Shown here: positions 1 through 7,700 of the stretch, one piece after another | Position numbering within the stretch: the first letter of the stretch is position 1 | Layout: the number at the start of each line of letters is the position of its first letter | IMG/VR virus record: IMGVR_UViG_3300032323_000220 | Span: 1-20,856 of that record | Strand: one strand, 5' to 3' | Origin: a virus | DNA: 20,856 nt | Made by a program: the position numbers and the translations under genes | The notes under the pieces: model-generated | What the model saw: the letters and a program-made list of their open reading frames with translations, nothing else | What the model was told of the DNA's origin: nothing | Database searches by the model: none

Positions 1-1977
1 AAAGAGTTCTGCATCTGGTGGCAGCAAAACTACCCAGACGTAATCACTGGTTGGAACACTGACTTCTTCGACGTGCCTTATCTCGTTCGCCGTATCGAGC
101 GAGAGTTGGGCGAGTCCTTTGCCAAGAAACTTTCTCCTTGGGGTTATATCAATGAGCGTAAGACATTCATCAAAGGTAACGAAGAAATCCACTACGACAT
201 CCACGGTATCTCTCAGCTAGACTACCTACAACTGTACAAGAAGTTCACATACACAAAGCAAGAGTCATACCGTCTTGACTACATTGCTGAGCAAGAACTT
301 GGCGACAAGAAGAAGGAAAATCCAGGAGAGACTTTCAAAGACTTCTACACTCACCACTGGCAACAGTTCGTTGAGTATAACATTCATGACGTTGAGCTTG
401 TTGACCAAATGGAAGACAAGATGCGATTGATTGAGTTGTGTTTGACCATGGCTTACAACGCAAAGATTAACTACGAAGATGTATTCTCGCAAGTACGTAT
501 GTGGGATGCTATCATCTACAACCACCTGCGTCACAAGCACGTTGTAATTCCAGCAAAGGGTTTCTCATCCAAAGCTGAACAGTTTGAAGGTGCTTATGTT
601 AAGGATCCGTTGGTTGGTGCTCATAAGTGGGTTGCGTCGTTTGACTTGAACTCCTTGTATCCTCACTTGATCATGCAGTATAACATCTCGCCTGAGACTC
701 TGACCCACGAGAAGATCTCATGTAACGTGGACGCATTGCTCAATCAACAAGTTGATACAAGCCACGCACATCGTCGTGACTTGTCAATGACTGCCAATGG
801 TTGGTGTTATCGCAAAGATATCAAAGGGTTTATGCCTGAGTTGATGGAAAAGATGTACAAAGACCGTTCAATGTACAAGAAGCAGATGCTTAAGGTTCAA
901 CAAGAGTACGAACACGACAAGGGCAACAAAGCACTAGTCAAAGAGATCTCTCGTTTGAACAACCTGCAGATGGCTATGAAGATTGCCCTAAACTCTGCTT
1001 ACGGTGCCATGGGCAACCAGTACTTCCGTTACTTTGATATTCGTATGGCTGAAGGTATTACAACTTCTGGTCAGTTGTCCATTCGTTGGATGGCAAACAA
1101 GCTAAACGTCTTCATGAACAAGACTCTCAAGACTGAAGGTATTGATTACGTCATTGCCATTGACACTGACTCGATCTACCTGACACTTGAACATCTTGTT
1201 GAGAAGGTTTGCGCTGGCAAGACTGATGAACAAAAGATCAAGTTCATGGACAAGATCTGCGAGGATGTTTTCCAACCGTTCATTGACGATGGTTATCAAG
1301 AGTTGGCAAAGTACATGAATGCATACTCTCAAAAGATGATCATGAAGCGAGAAGTTCTAGCCGACAAAGCCATCTGGACTGCCAAGAAGCGATACATTCT
1401 CAACGTGCATAACTCTGAGGGTGTTCAATACGCAAAGCCAAAGCTAAAGGTGATGGGTCTTGAGATGGTCAAGTCTTCAACTCCAGCAGTCATTCGTGAT
1501 AAACTGAAAGATTCTATCAGTGTTATTCTTGAAGGTGATCAGTCTAAGTTGCATGCTTACATCGAGAAGTTCCGTGCAGAGTTTCGTCAACTTCCAGTTG
1601 AAGAGATCGCATTCCCACGTGGTGTGAATGGTATGAACACTTACAAAGGTTCGCCAATCTATGCTAAGGGCACACCGATTCACGTTCGTGGTTCTTTGTT
1701 GTTCAATCACCACTGCAAGCGTCTTGGTCTCGAGAAGAAGTATCAAGCCATCAAAGATGGTGACAAGATTAAGTTTGTGTATGTTCGCAAACCAAATCCG
1801 TTCCAAGAAGATGTCATCTCGTTCCCTCAAGAACTGCCGAAAGAATTCGCACTACATAGTTATGTAGATTACGACTTGCAGTTTGAAAAGGTTTTCCTTG
1901 ACGCAATGCAAACCGTAATTGAGCCACTTGGGTGGCGCACAGAACAACAAGCATCTATTGAGGACTTCTTCGGATGA
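1..1977 (+). CDS. 43: DNA polymerase, T4 gp43-like family B (5' truncated by window edge)
   Basis: Replicative DNA polymerase with 3'-5' proofreading exonuclease. The frame is open from base 1, before the first internal ATG at 73, so the true start is outside the window. Visible motifs, in order: Exo II (GWNTDFFDVPYL, about nt 49-84), Exo III (YNIHDVELVD, near nt 380-405), polymerase motif A (FDLNSLYP, catalytic Asp at 643-645), motif B (KIALNSAYGA, near nt 980-1010) and motif C (IDTDS, GACACTGAC at 1162-1170). The KVMGLEMVKSSTP block typical of T4-type polymerases follows. The protein ends in IEDFFG, resembling the C-terminal sliding-clamp (gp45) binding peptide of T4/RB69 polymerase. About 658 codons are present against roughly 900 in T4, so only the N-terminal third is missing. 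The catalytic motifs look intact and no frameshift is seen. The next gene overlaps its stop (ATGA). Confidence 0.97.
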   Translation, partial: KEFCIWWQQNYPDVITGWNTDFFDVPYLVRRIERELGESFAKKLSPWGYINERKTFIKGNEEIHYDIHGISQLDYLQLYKKFTYTKQESYRLDYIAEQELGDKKKENPGETFKDFYTHHWQQFVEYNIHDVELVDQMEDKMRLIELCLTMAYNAKINYEDVFSQVRMWDAIIYNHLRHKHVVIPAKGFSSKAEQFEGAYVKDPLVGAHKWVASFDLNSLYPHLIMQYNISPETLTHEKISCNVDALLNQQVDTSHAHRRDLSMTANGWCYRKDIKGFMPELMEKMYKDRSMYKKQMLKVQQEYEHDKGNKALVKEISRLNNLQMAMKIALNSAYGAMGNQYFRYFDIRMAEGITTSGQLSIRWMANKLNVFMNKTLKTEGIDYVIAIDTDSIYLTLEHLVEKVCAGKTDEQKIKFMDKICEDVFQPFIDDGYQELAKYMNAYSQKMIMKREVLADKAIWTAKKRYILNVHNSEGVQYAKPKLKVMGLEMVKSSTPAVIRDKLKDSISVILEGDQSKLHAYIEKFRAEFRQLPVEEIAFPRGVNGMNTYKGSPIYAKGTPIHVRGSLLFNHHCKRLGLEKKYQAIKDGDKIKFVYVRKPNPFQEDVISFPQELPKEFALHSYVDYDLQFEKVFLDAMQTVIEPLGWRTEQQASIEDFFG

Positions 1978-2528
1978 ATAACATTAAGGTTATCAAAACT
2001 GGCATCAACGTATCAAAGATACTTGCACAACTAAAGAAGCATCCCGAAGATTGGGGTGCTCAGAAAAACATAGAAGGTGTGCACGATCTAGTGAATGAGT
2101 TTGGATTCCCTGCCGTACAAGCTGGTGTGTTACAGCTTGTGATTGGTGGAGTTGAGAGTTTAGACCAGTACGTTGGCGATACCGAAATCTGCATACCAAC
2201 TCCTGCAATTAAGAATCATACTGAGATTGTTGGTTTCTTGAAACGAAACTTCAAGAGTTTTAGTCGATGTGGATTCTTGTCTTTGCCAGTTGGTGGTAAA
2301 GTTGGTAAGCACATTGACATTGGAACTTACTACCAAACCCGAGATCGTTATCATCTGGCTATTCAAGGTAGATATAAGTACATGGTGGGTGATGAAGAAG
2401 TTATTGTCGAGCCAGGAACATTAATCTGGTTCAACAATAAATTAGAACATGGAACAGAAAACATTGGAGATGAGGTTCGTATCACCTTTGTGTTTGATGC
2501 ACCACACCACAAGTCTAATCCAAAGTAA
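1974..2528 (+). CDS. Aspartyl/asparaginyl beta-hydroxylase-like 2OG-Fe(II) oxygenase
   Basis: A 184-residue protein whose C-terminal half matches the aspartyl/asparaginyl beta-hydroxylase branch of the 2-oxoglutarate/Fe(II) cupin oxygenases. The iron facial triad is visible as H113-x-D115 (in GKHID) and H159 (in KLEHGT). R169 (in EVRITFVFD) is the likely 2OG-binding arginine, and RYHLAIQG at 125-132 is the strand typical of this branch. The PGTLIWFNNKLEHGTEN segment is the usual turn before the distal His. Family members hydroxylate side chains of proteins or peptides; the substrate here is unknown. The start ATG overlaps the polymerase TGA (ATGA), so translation is probably coupled. Unlike the dioxygenase at 5620, it lacks the TET/JBP signature and is less likely to act on DNA bases. 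The family is fairly sure, the function is not. Confidence 0.82.
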   Translation: MNNIKVIKTGINVSKILAQLKKHPEDWGAQKNIEGVHDLVNEFGFPAVQAGVLQLVIGGVESLDQYVGDTEICIPTPAIKNHTEIVGFLKRNFKSFSRCGFLSLPVGGKVGKHIDIGTYYQTRDRYHLAIQGRYKYMVGDEEVIVEPGTLIWFNNKLEHGTENIGDEVRITFVFDAPHHKSNPK

Positions 2529-2529
2529 T

Positions 2530-2558
2530 TTGACTTGTAAACAATCATACGGTATAAT
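2530..2558 (+). promoter_or_regulatory. Sigma70-type promoter for thioredoxin/uvsX
   Basis: TTGACT at 2530-2535 and TATAAT at 2553-2558 are separated by exactly 17 bases, so 11 of 12 hexamer positions match the sigma70 consensus. It lies in the short gap after the hydroxylase stop, with the expected transcription start near 2565 and a CGGAG ribosome binding site at 2571-2575 before the ATG at 2582. It should let host RNA polymerase transcribe thioredoxin, uvsX and genes downstream. Confidence 0.85.
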
Positions 2559-2581
2559 CATACAATAAATCGGAGAATAAT

Positions 2582-2833
2582 ATGAAACTATTAAAATTTT
2601 ACGCCACTTGGTGCGGTCCATGCAAAGGGTTGACAATGACCCTAAATGGCATGACAGACAAACTTACAATGCCTCTTGAAGAAGTTGACATTGATGCCCA
2701 GATGGATGTTGCTCGCAAATACAACATTCGTTCAGTTCCAACAATGCTGATTGTTGATGACTCTGGATCAGAAGTCAAGCGTGTCGTTGGTGCAATGACT
2801 GAAGATCAAATCGTTAAATTCATGGAGGCGTAA
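2582..2833 (+). CDS. trx: Thioredoxin-like protein
   Basis: An 83-residue thioredoxin-fold protein with the redox active site WCGPC near residues 11-15 (in YATWCGPCK). The cis-proline region VRS-VPT, near residue 57 (NIRSVPTML), is also present. It is shorter than bacterial thioredoxins (about 105 aa) and resembles the compact phage/glutaredoxin-sized type. Likely roles are keeping phage or host ribonucleotide reductase and other enzymes reduced; no reductase gene is in the window to confirm the partner. It is the first gene after a strong sigma70-type promoter, with a clear SD (CGGAG). Its TAA overlaps the uvsX ATG (TAATG), so the two are coupled. The assignment is secure at fold level. Confidence 0.93.
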   Translation: MKLLKFYATWCGPCKGLTMTLNGMTDKLTMPLEEVDIDAQMDVARKYNIRSVPTMLIVDDSGSEVKRVVGAMTEDQIVKFMEA

Positions 2834-3921
2834 TGAGTATTCTAGATAAACTACGTAAGAATTCTACAATCAAGGATACATCTATCCTTTCGAAGTCTAA
2901 GTTCTTCCAGAAGAAGGATATGATTCCTACTTCAATCCCTGTTATCAACGTGGCATTGTCTGGTCGCTTGGACGGTGGTTTGGTTCCTGGACTTACAATG
3001 TGGGCTGGTCCATCAAAGCACTTTAAGACTGCATTCTCCTTACTAATGGCTAAAGCATACTTGGACAAGTATGAAGACGGTGTTGTCTTGTTCTACGACT
3101 CTGAGTTTGGTACTCCACAATCTTACTTTGACTCTTTCGGTATTGATACTGAGCGAGTTATTCACACTCCAATCATGGACGTTGAACAGTTGAAGTTCGA
3201 CATTATGCAACAGTTGAATCAGATTGAACGTGGTGAGCACGTAATCATCGTTGTTGACTCCATCGGTAACTTGGCTTCCAAGAAAGAAGTTGATGATGCT
3301 ATGGACGGTAAGTCTGTTGCTGACATGAGTCGTGCAAAGCAAATGAAATCTCTGTGGCGTATGGTCACACCTCACTTGACCATGAAGGACATTCCTTGCG
3401 TGGTAGTGAATCACACTTACAAAGAAATTGGTTTGTATCCAAAGGATATCGTTGGTGGTGGTACTGGTTCGTACTACTCTGCCGACAACATCTTTATCTT
3501 GGGTCGCCAGCAAGAAAAAGAAGGTACTGAAATTGTTGGTTACAACTTTATCATCAACGTTGAGAAATCTCGTTACGTTCGTGAGAAATCAAAGATCCCT
3601 GTTAGCGTATCTTTTGATGGTGGCATTAGCCGTTGGTCTGGCTTGCTCGATATCGCTCTCGAGTCAGGACACGTCATCAAGCCAAGCAATGGTTGGTATC
3701 AGAAAGTAAACAAAGAAACTGGTGAGATCGACGACAAGAAGTGGCGCATCAAAGACACTGATTCCAAAGACTTCTGGTTACCTGTGTTGCAACAAAAGTC
3801 TTTCATTGAGTTTGTAAAACAGAAGTACCAAGTTTCTTCTGGTGACATCATGAAGAATGATGACATCTCTGCAGAACTCGAGAAGATTGACGATACTGAC
3901 TTTGGCGAAGACGATGTCTAA
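2833..3921 (+). CDS. uvsX: UvsX RecA-like recombinase
   Basis: A 362-residue strand-exchange ATPase of the T4 UvsX type, acting in recombination-dependent replication and repair. The Walker A motif is GPSKHFKT (residues 59-66), with the phage-type GPSK-x-FK pattern rather than the bacterial GPESSGKT. Walker B is HVIIVVDS (136-143), followed by IGNLASKKE. GGGTGSYYSADNI, near residue 210, fits the DNA-binding loop region. The C-terminus is acidic (DDTDFGEDDV), as in other RecA/UvsX proteins. The length is close to T4 UvsX (about 390). The TAATG overlap couples it to thioredoxin, and its last 8 bases overlap the start of the next small gene. Its place between the polymerase and helicase genes matches T4-type gene order. 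Confidence 0.95.
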   Translation: MSILDKLRKNSTIKDTSILSKSKFFQKKDMIPTSIPVINVALSGRLDGGLVPGLTMWAGPSKHFKTAFSLLMAKAYLDKYEDGVVLFYDSEFGTPQSYFDSFGIDTERVIHTPIMDVEQLKFDIMQQLNQIERGEHVIIVVDSIGNLASKKEVDDAMDGKSVADMSRAKQMKSLWRMVTPHLTMKDIPCVVVNHTYKEIGLYPKDIVGGGTGSYYSADNIFILGRQQEKEGTEIVGYNFIINVEKSRYVREKSKIPVSVSFDGGISRWSGLLDIALESGHVIKPSNGWYQKVNKETGEIDDKKWRIKDTDSKDFWLPVLQQKSFIEFVKQKYQVSSGDIMKNDDISAELEKIDDTDFGEDDV

Positions 3922-4237
3922 GTACGTGATTGTTGAGAATCGCAAGAATGGCATGGACGCAATAAAGTTGCTTGAAGAGCCATTCTCAGGTATAATTTAC
4001 TCTTATGGTAGAGTTACCTTTGAAGAGCAAGGCGACAATTTGAAGTTGGGTTTCGAGTATGAGATTCATGATAAGAACTCCAAAGAGTTCAGTGATATGA
4101 AACCCTTTGAGACTTACATTGGCGACATTCTTCAAGAACTCATCCATGAAGGTATTGAGAAAAACAGTTTAACTTACACAGGCGGTATTGACAATGAGAA
4201 TAGAACAGGCGATCCTATCGAACCTGATTCACAGTGA
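3914..4237 (+). CDS. Unidentified small protein between uvsX and gp41
   Basis: A 107-residue acidic protein that I do not recognise by sequence. The ATG at 3914 is preferred over an upstream in-frame start at 3857 because it begins 8 bases before the uvsX stop, the overlap style used throughout the window. An N-terminal alpha/beta stretch (KYVIVENRKNGMDAIKLLEE) is followed by a hydrophilic middle, a helix-like segment (YIGDILQELIHEGIEK) and a polar tail. The last 44 bases overlap the helicase reading frame, so the tail is constrained by both frames. In T4 the gene between uvsX and 41 is gene 40; position alone suggests a counterpart, but I see no sequence evidence for that. The overlaps on both sides support it as a real expressed gene. 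Confidence 0.8.
   Translation: MSKYVIVENRKNGMDAIKLLEEPFSGIIYSYGRVTFEEQGDNLKLGFEYEIHDKNSKEFSDMKPFETYIGDILQELIHEGIEKNSLTYTGGIDNENRTGDPIEPDSQ
3968..3996 (+). promoter_or_regulatory. Possible internal promoter upstream of gp41
   Basis: TTGCTT (3968-3973) and TATAAT (3991-3996) are 17 bases apart inside the small gene and about 200 bases before the helicase start. The -10 is perfect and the -35 matches 4 of 6. The TTGCTTGA stretch also looks somewhat like a T4 MotA box (TGCTTTA), but its distance to the -10 is a little long for a middle promoter. It lies in coding sequence, so chance is a real alternative. Confidence 0.35.
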
Positions 4238-5609
4238 AGAGTATTGCCGTAAGGTAGTGCCGCATTTGAAGACGGCATACTTTACGGATCGTAAAGAGGC
4301 AGCAATTGCCTCTTTGCTCATTAAGTTCTTTGAGGATTACAACAAGTCTGCTTCGCCTGAAATCTTGGCGATTGAGATTGGTAACCTCAAAGGGTTTACT
4401 GATAAAGAAGTTCCTGAGATGCTAGAGTTTGCCAAGCAATTGGACAAGGCTGAAGCTAATCAGGAATGGTTGATTGGTCAAACAGAGAAGTTCTGTAAAG
4501 ATCGAGCAGTGTACAACGCAATCCTTGACTCTATCAAAATCATTGATGGACGAGATAAGAACCACCAACAAGATGCTATCCCATCCATTCTTTCTGATGC
4601 TCTTGCCGTTTGTTTTGACAATCATGTTGGTCATGATTATATTGACGATGCCCAATCACGATACGACTATTACCACCGAGTTGAAGAGAAGATTCCGTTC
4701 GATCTTGATATGTTTAACAAGATTACGAAGGGTGGTCTTTCCAAGAAAACGCTGAACATTGCGCTTGCTGGCACTGGTGTTGGTAAGTCACTGTTTATGT
4801 GTCACGTTGCTGCAGGTGCACTTGTTCAAGGTCGCAACGTACTGTACATCACCATGGAAATGGCTGAAGAACGTATCGCTGAACGTATTGATGCGAACCT
4901 CTTGAACCTGACTATGGATGAGTTGAAGGTTGTTGACCGAGACATCTATGAAACTCGTCTTGGTAAGATTGCTACAAAGACCAAAGGTAAGCTAATCGTC
5001 AAAGAGTATCCTACCGCATCCGCTCATGCTGGTCACTTCCGTGCACTGTTGGAAGAATTAAAGCTAAAGCGTGAGTTCATGCCTGACATTATCATGATTG
5101 ACTACTTGAACATCTGCTCAAGTCAGCGTATGAAGATGGGAGCCTCTGTAAACTCTTATACATATATTAAGTCCATCGCTGAAGAACTACGTGGTCTTGC
5201 AGTTGAGTACAATGTTCCTATTGTTTCAGCCACTCAGACTACTCGTTCAGGTTATACAAACAGCGATCCAGGATTGGAAGATACTTCTGAATCATTTGGT
5301 CTGCCAGCCACTGCTGACTTTATGTTTGCGTTGGTTAGCAATGAAGAACTTGAGCAACTGAATCAGATTATCGTGAAGCAATTGAAGAATCGCTATAATG
5401 ACCCTAACTTCTACAAGCGTTTCATCATCGGTGTTGACCGTTCAAAGATGAAGCTGTATGATGTAGAAGCGTCTGCCCAAGAAGGTTTGGCTGATGCTGG
5501 ACAAAGTCGTAGTTACAGTACTCGTGACGATGACAAGCCAGTGTTTGATAAATCTGACTTTGGAAAACGACTACATAGTAGTGAAGGTTTTAGTGGATTC
5601 AAGTTCTAA
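4194..5609 (+). CDS. 41: Replicative DNA helicase, T4 gp41-like (DnaB family)
   Basis: A hexameric 5'-3' helicase that drives the phage fork and works with primase. It has 471 residues from the ATG at 4194; a TTG two codons upstream is less likely. The N-terminal helical domain contains NLIHSEEYCRKVVPHLK and KFCKDRAVYNAI, and the linker GHDYIDDAQSRY matches the T4 gp41 pattern GHDWMDDYEARW. The RecA-like domain has Walker A GTGVGKS (193-199), the DnaB H1a-like MEMAEERIAERIDAN (near 221-235) and Walker B IIMIDYLNIC (299-308). SATQTTRSG and AESFGLPATADF-type motifs follow. The C-terminus GFKF resembles T4 ELKF. It overlaps the preceding small gene by 44 bases. All the core motifs expected for an active helicase are present. 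Confidence 0.96.
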   Translation: MRIEQAILSNLIHSEEYCRKVVPHLKTAYFTDRKEAAIASLLIKFFEDYNKSASPEILAIEIGNLKGFTDKEVPEMLEFAKQLDKAEANQEWLIGQTEKFCKDRAVYNAILDSIKIIDGRDKNHQQDAIPSILSDALAVCFDNHVGHDYIDDAQSRYDYYHRVEEKIPFDLDMFNKITKGGLSKKTLNIALAGTGVGKSLFMCHVAAGALVQGRNVLYITMEMAEERIAERIDANLLNLTMDELKVVDRDIYETRLGKIATKTKGKLIVKEYPTASAHAGHFRALLEELKLKREFMPDIIMIDYLNICSSQRMKMGASVNSYTYIKSIAEELRGLAVEYNVPIVSATQTTRSGYTNSDPGLEDTSESFGLPATADFMFALVSNEELEQLNQIIVKQLKNRYNDPNFYKRFIIGVDRSKMKLYDVEASAQEGLADAGQSRSYSTRDDDKPVFDKSDFGKRLHSSEGFSGFKF

Positions 5610-5619
5610 GGAGAATGAA

Positions 5620-6987
5620 ATGTTAGAAAAAGATAGAAACGTAAAGATTATCGTGGCAGACCGCAAGCATGATTGTTCCCATCTGTTGGGTCAATTCCTT
5701 GACGAATCGCACTACGACATTTTGGTAGAAGAAGACTGCGACGTTTACATGCCACCAAATTGCGACATCGCTACTCAAGCCAATTGTGATGTTCCAAAGA
5801 ACTGCGCTGGTTGCGAGAAGGGTACTGACGAACTACGAATTGCGTTCAAGTTCCGCAAGAACTACTTTACCAAAGAGCAACAAGACGCTGCTTATGCAGG
5901 TCTGCGTGAAGCTGCAGTTGAAACTCAGAACCGTGGTCTTGCAGCTGGTCCACGTGCAGAGAAACTTGGCAACCGTGAGTGGGTTACTGAGTACGAATAC
6001 GAAATGCTTGATCACTTCTTGAAGCCAGCAGAGAATCTGTTTGGTGAAGATCCAGTTGAAGAACTGCGCAAGAAGTACGAAGGTAAGAAAGCTGCAGTGT
6101 CTAACCGTGCACGTGTATGGTCTATTGATCGAGTTAAGAAAGAATCATTCAAGTTCGATGAGTGGGTTGACAAAGCACGCAAGCTGCCACAAGATGAAGC
6201 AAAGGCTCAAGCCAAGCACGTTGCTGAAGATCTGATCTGCGCAACTACTTACGCTAACTCTGTCAACTCTGGCATTGCTGGTTGGTTCGATCGTTACCCA
6301 CGTATTCCGTTTGGTCGTGCAACATCATACACTCGTGATAACTGGGAAAAGTTTCAGATGTCATTCCCGTTCCTACAAACTCTGGCTGCAGGTTTCAAGG
6401 AATTGCTACCATGGCGTTACAACAACCAGATGGAAGCTGCCAAGAAAATCGACCCAGCATTCTTAGTTCCTGGAACACCGTTCACTACTGTGACTGTTAA
6501 CAAGACTTTCCGCACTGCTGCTCACTATGACGCTGGCGATCTGGATAGTGGCTTGTCTAACTTGTTGGTTCTTTCCAACAATGGTAACTACTCTGGCGCA
6601 TATCTTGTTGCTCCTGAGTATCGTGTTGCTGTCAATGTGCGTCCAGGAGACTTGCTGTTGATTAACAACCACGAAGTTATGCATGGTAACACACCAATCG
6701 TTTGTCATGACGATGAAGCAGAACGCATCTCTTTGGTTTGCTACTTCCGTGAGAAGATGCTTGAGTTGGGTTCCAAAGAGTATGAAGATTGCCGTTATGA
6801 CTTTGTTGAGTCACGCAAGAACGACAAAGAGCATCCAGAGCAACGTCCACTTTGGAATGGTGTTTCCGCTGGTATGTGGGAAAGCCAAGAGTGGTATGAC
6901 TACTGTGAACAGAAACTTGGTCGTGACCAGCTGATGAAGTATCATCCAGAAGCTGAGAAGGCTAACTCTCTTGAAGGATTCTTCTAA
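5620..6987 (+). CDS. TET/JBP-family 2OG-Fe(II) dioxygenase (predicted DNA thymine or 5mC oxidase)
   Basis: A 455-residue protein. The start is the ATG at 5620, 6 bases after the strong SD TAAGGAG (5607-5613) that overlaps the helicase stop; an upstream in-frame start at 5494 would lie deep in the helicase gene. The C-terminal half carries the TET/JBP signature. It has TVTVNKTFRTAAHYDAGD with iron ligands H302 and D304, then GLSNLLVL, SGAYLVAPEYRVAVNVRPGDLLL, distal H355 (EVMHGNTPI) and the 2OG arginine R369 (ERISLVCYFREK). This closely follows kinetoplastid J-binding protein dioxygenases, which hydroxylate the thymine methyl in DNA; phage TETs can oxidise 5-methylcytosine. The N-terminal half is unusual, with six cysteines at 19, 40, 48, 56, 62 and 65 (the last as CAGC), possibly a metal site, followed by a helical region. 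The next gene is coupled (TAATG). Family assignment is strong; base specificity is unknown. Confidence 0.88.
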   Translation: MLEKDRNVKIIVADRKHDCSHLLGQFLDESHYDILVEEDCDVYMPPNCDIATQANCDVPKNCAGCEKGTDELRIAFKFRKNYFTKEQQDAAYAGLREAAVETQNRGLAAGPRAEKLGNREWVTEYEYEMLDHFLKPAENLFGEDPVEELRKKYEGKKAAVSNRARVWSIDRVKKESFKFDEWVDKARKLPQDEAKAQAKHVAEDLICATTYANSVNSGIAGWFDRYPRIPFGRATSYTRDNWEKFQMSFPFLQTLAAGFKELLPWRYNNQMEAAKKIDPAFLVPGTPFTTVTVNKTFRTAAHYDAGDLDSGLSNLLVLSNNGNYSGAYLVAPEYRVAVNVRPGDLLLINNHEVMHGNTPIVCHDDEAERISLVCYFREKMLELGSKEYEDCRYDFVESRKNDKEHPEQRPLWNGVSAGMWESQEWYDYCEQKLGRDQLMKYHPEAEKANSLEGFF

Positions 6988-7700
6988 TGTGTGGAGTAAT
7001 TGGTGCTGTAATCAAAGCACCAACTAAGGATGACTTGGCAACCCTGCGTAATGTATTCTATGAATCTAAGATTCGTGGTATGCATGCGACAGGGATGTCG
7101 TTTCTCCCTAGCTGGTCTGATAAGATTGTGACGATTAAAGAGTCGGTTCCTGCCGATGCATTTATCGAAAAACATCTACATAATGATAACCTCAAAGAAC
7201 TAATCAGCGCAGATGGTAACTTGTACCTAATTGGTCATTGCCGTTACAGCACTAGCGATCTTGAGTACAATCAGCCACTAGCCAACGAAGTAAAAAGCAT
7301 TGCACACAATGGTGTTATTACTCAAGAAAGCCCAGAGAAGTGGGCAGAGTTGTATGGTCATGATTGTCTTACAAAGAACGACAGCGAGTTAGTTCTGCAC
7401 TCCAACGATCCACTGCGTGAGTATTCTCATATGTCAATGGGTGTTTGTGAGTTGACACTTGATAAGAAGGTTCGTTTCTATCGCAATGGTAAGCGACCAA
7501 TTTATTTTACTTTGTACGATAACGGGTGTATAATTACATCTACTAAAGATATTGCGAAACGTGCAGGTCTTGACTTGCCAGTTGAAGTGCCAATGAATAT
7601 GTACATGACTGTTGACGGATACTTGTCAATGAACATGGAACGAGTTGATATTGCTAATAATGATTTGCAAAGGGTAGAATATGAAACAATACGAATCTAA
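6987..7700 (+). CDS. Class II (Ntn) glutamine amidotransferase
   Basis: A 237-residue glutaminase-type domain that releases ammonia from glutamine for a partner enzyme. It begins MCGVIGA, so Met removal leaves Cys2 as the N-terminal nucleophile, the defining feature of class II amidotransferases. Further family motifs are RGMHATG (30-36), GHCRYST (83-89), the oxyanion/substrate motif AHNGVI (106-111) and NDSE (131-134). There is no fused synthetase domain, unlike GlmS, AsnB or PurF, so the ammonia acceptor must be separate. The ATG overlaps the dioxygenase TAA (TAATG). The next gene, an amidoligase, overlaps its 3' end by 20 bases, which argues that the two work together: the amidotransferase may supply ammonia or a gamma-glutamyl group while the amidoligase makes an amide bond. 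The physiological product cannot be read from sequence. Confidence 0.92.
   Translation: MCGVIGAVIKAPTKDDLATLRNVFYESKIRGMHATGMSFLPSWSDKIVTIKESVPADAFIEKHLHNDNLKELISADGNLYLIGHCRYSTSDLEYNQPLANEVKSIAHNGVITQESPEKWAELYGHDCLTKNDSELVLHSNDPLREYSHMSMGVCELTLDKKVRFYRNGKRPIYFTLYDNGCIITSTKDIAKRAGLDLPVEVPMNMYMTVDGYLSMNMERVDIANNDLQRVEYETIRI
7506..7534 (+). promoter_or_regulatory. Possible internal sigma70 promoter for amidoligase
   Basis: TTTACT (7506-7511) and TATAAT (7529-7534) are 17 bases apart, inside the amidotransferase gene and about 150 bases before the amidoligase start. Ten of 12 hexamer bases match consensus. Surrounding codons here are more AT-rich than elsewhere in the gene. It could give separate expression of the amidoligase/GNAT pair, but it is inside coding sequence. 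Confidence 0.4.

Noticed and set aside
1977-1992. Short inverted repeat ATAAC...GTTAT at the start of the Asp-hydroxylase-like gene
   Set aside because: Only a 5-bp AT-rich stem; too weak to regard as a regulatory hairpin.
3043-3513. Long open frame on the minus strand opposite uvsX (156 codons), and similar minus-strand frames elsewhere
   Set aside because: They lie antisense to genes with clear family motifs, have no ribosome binding sites that I could see, and encode low-complexity V/L/N-rich products typical of antisense frames of Asp/Lys/Glu-rich genes.
5494-5619. Upstream extension of the dioxygenase frame
   Set aside because: It overlaps the helicase C-terminus in another frame, and the ATG at 5620 has a strong SD at ideal spacing.
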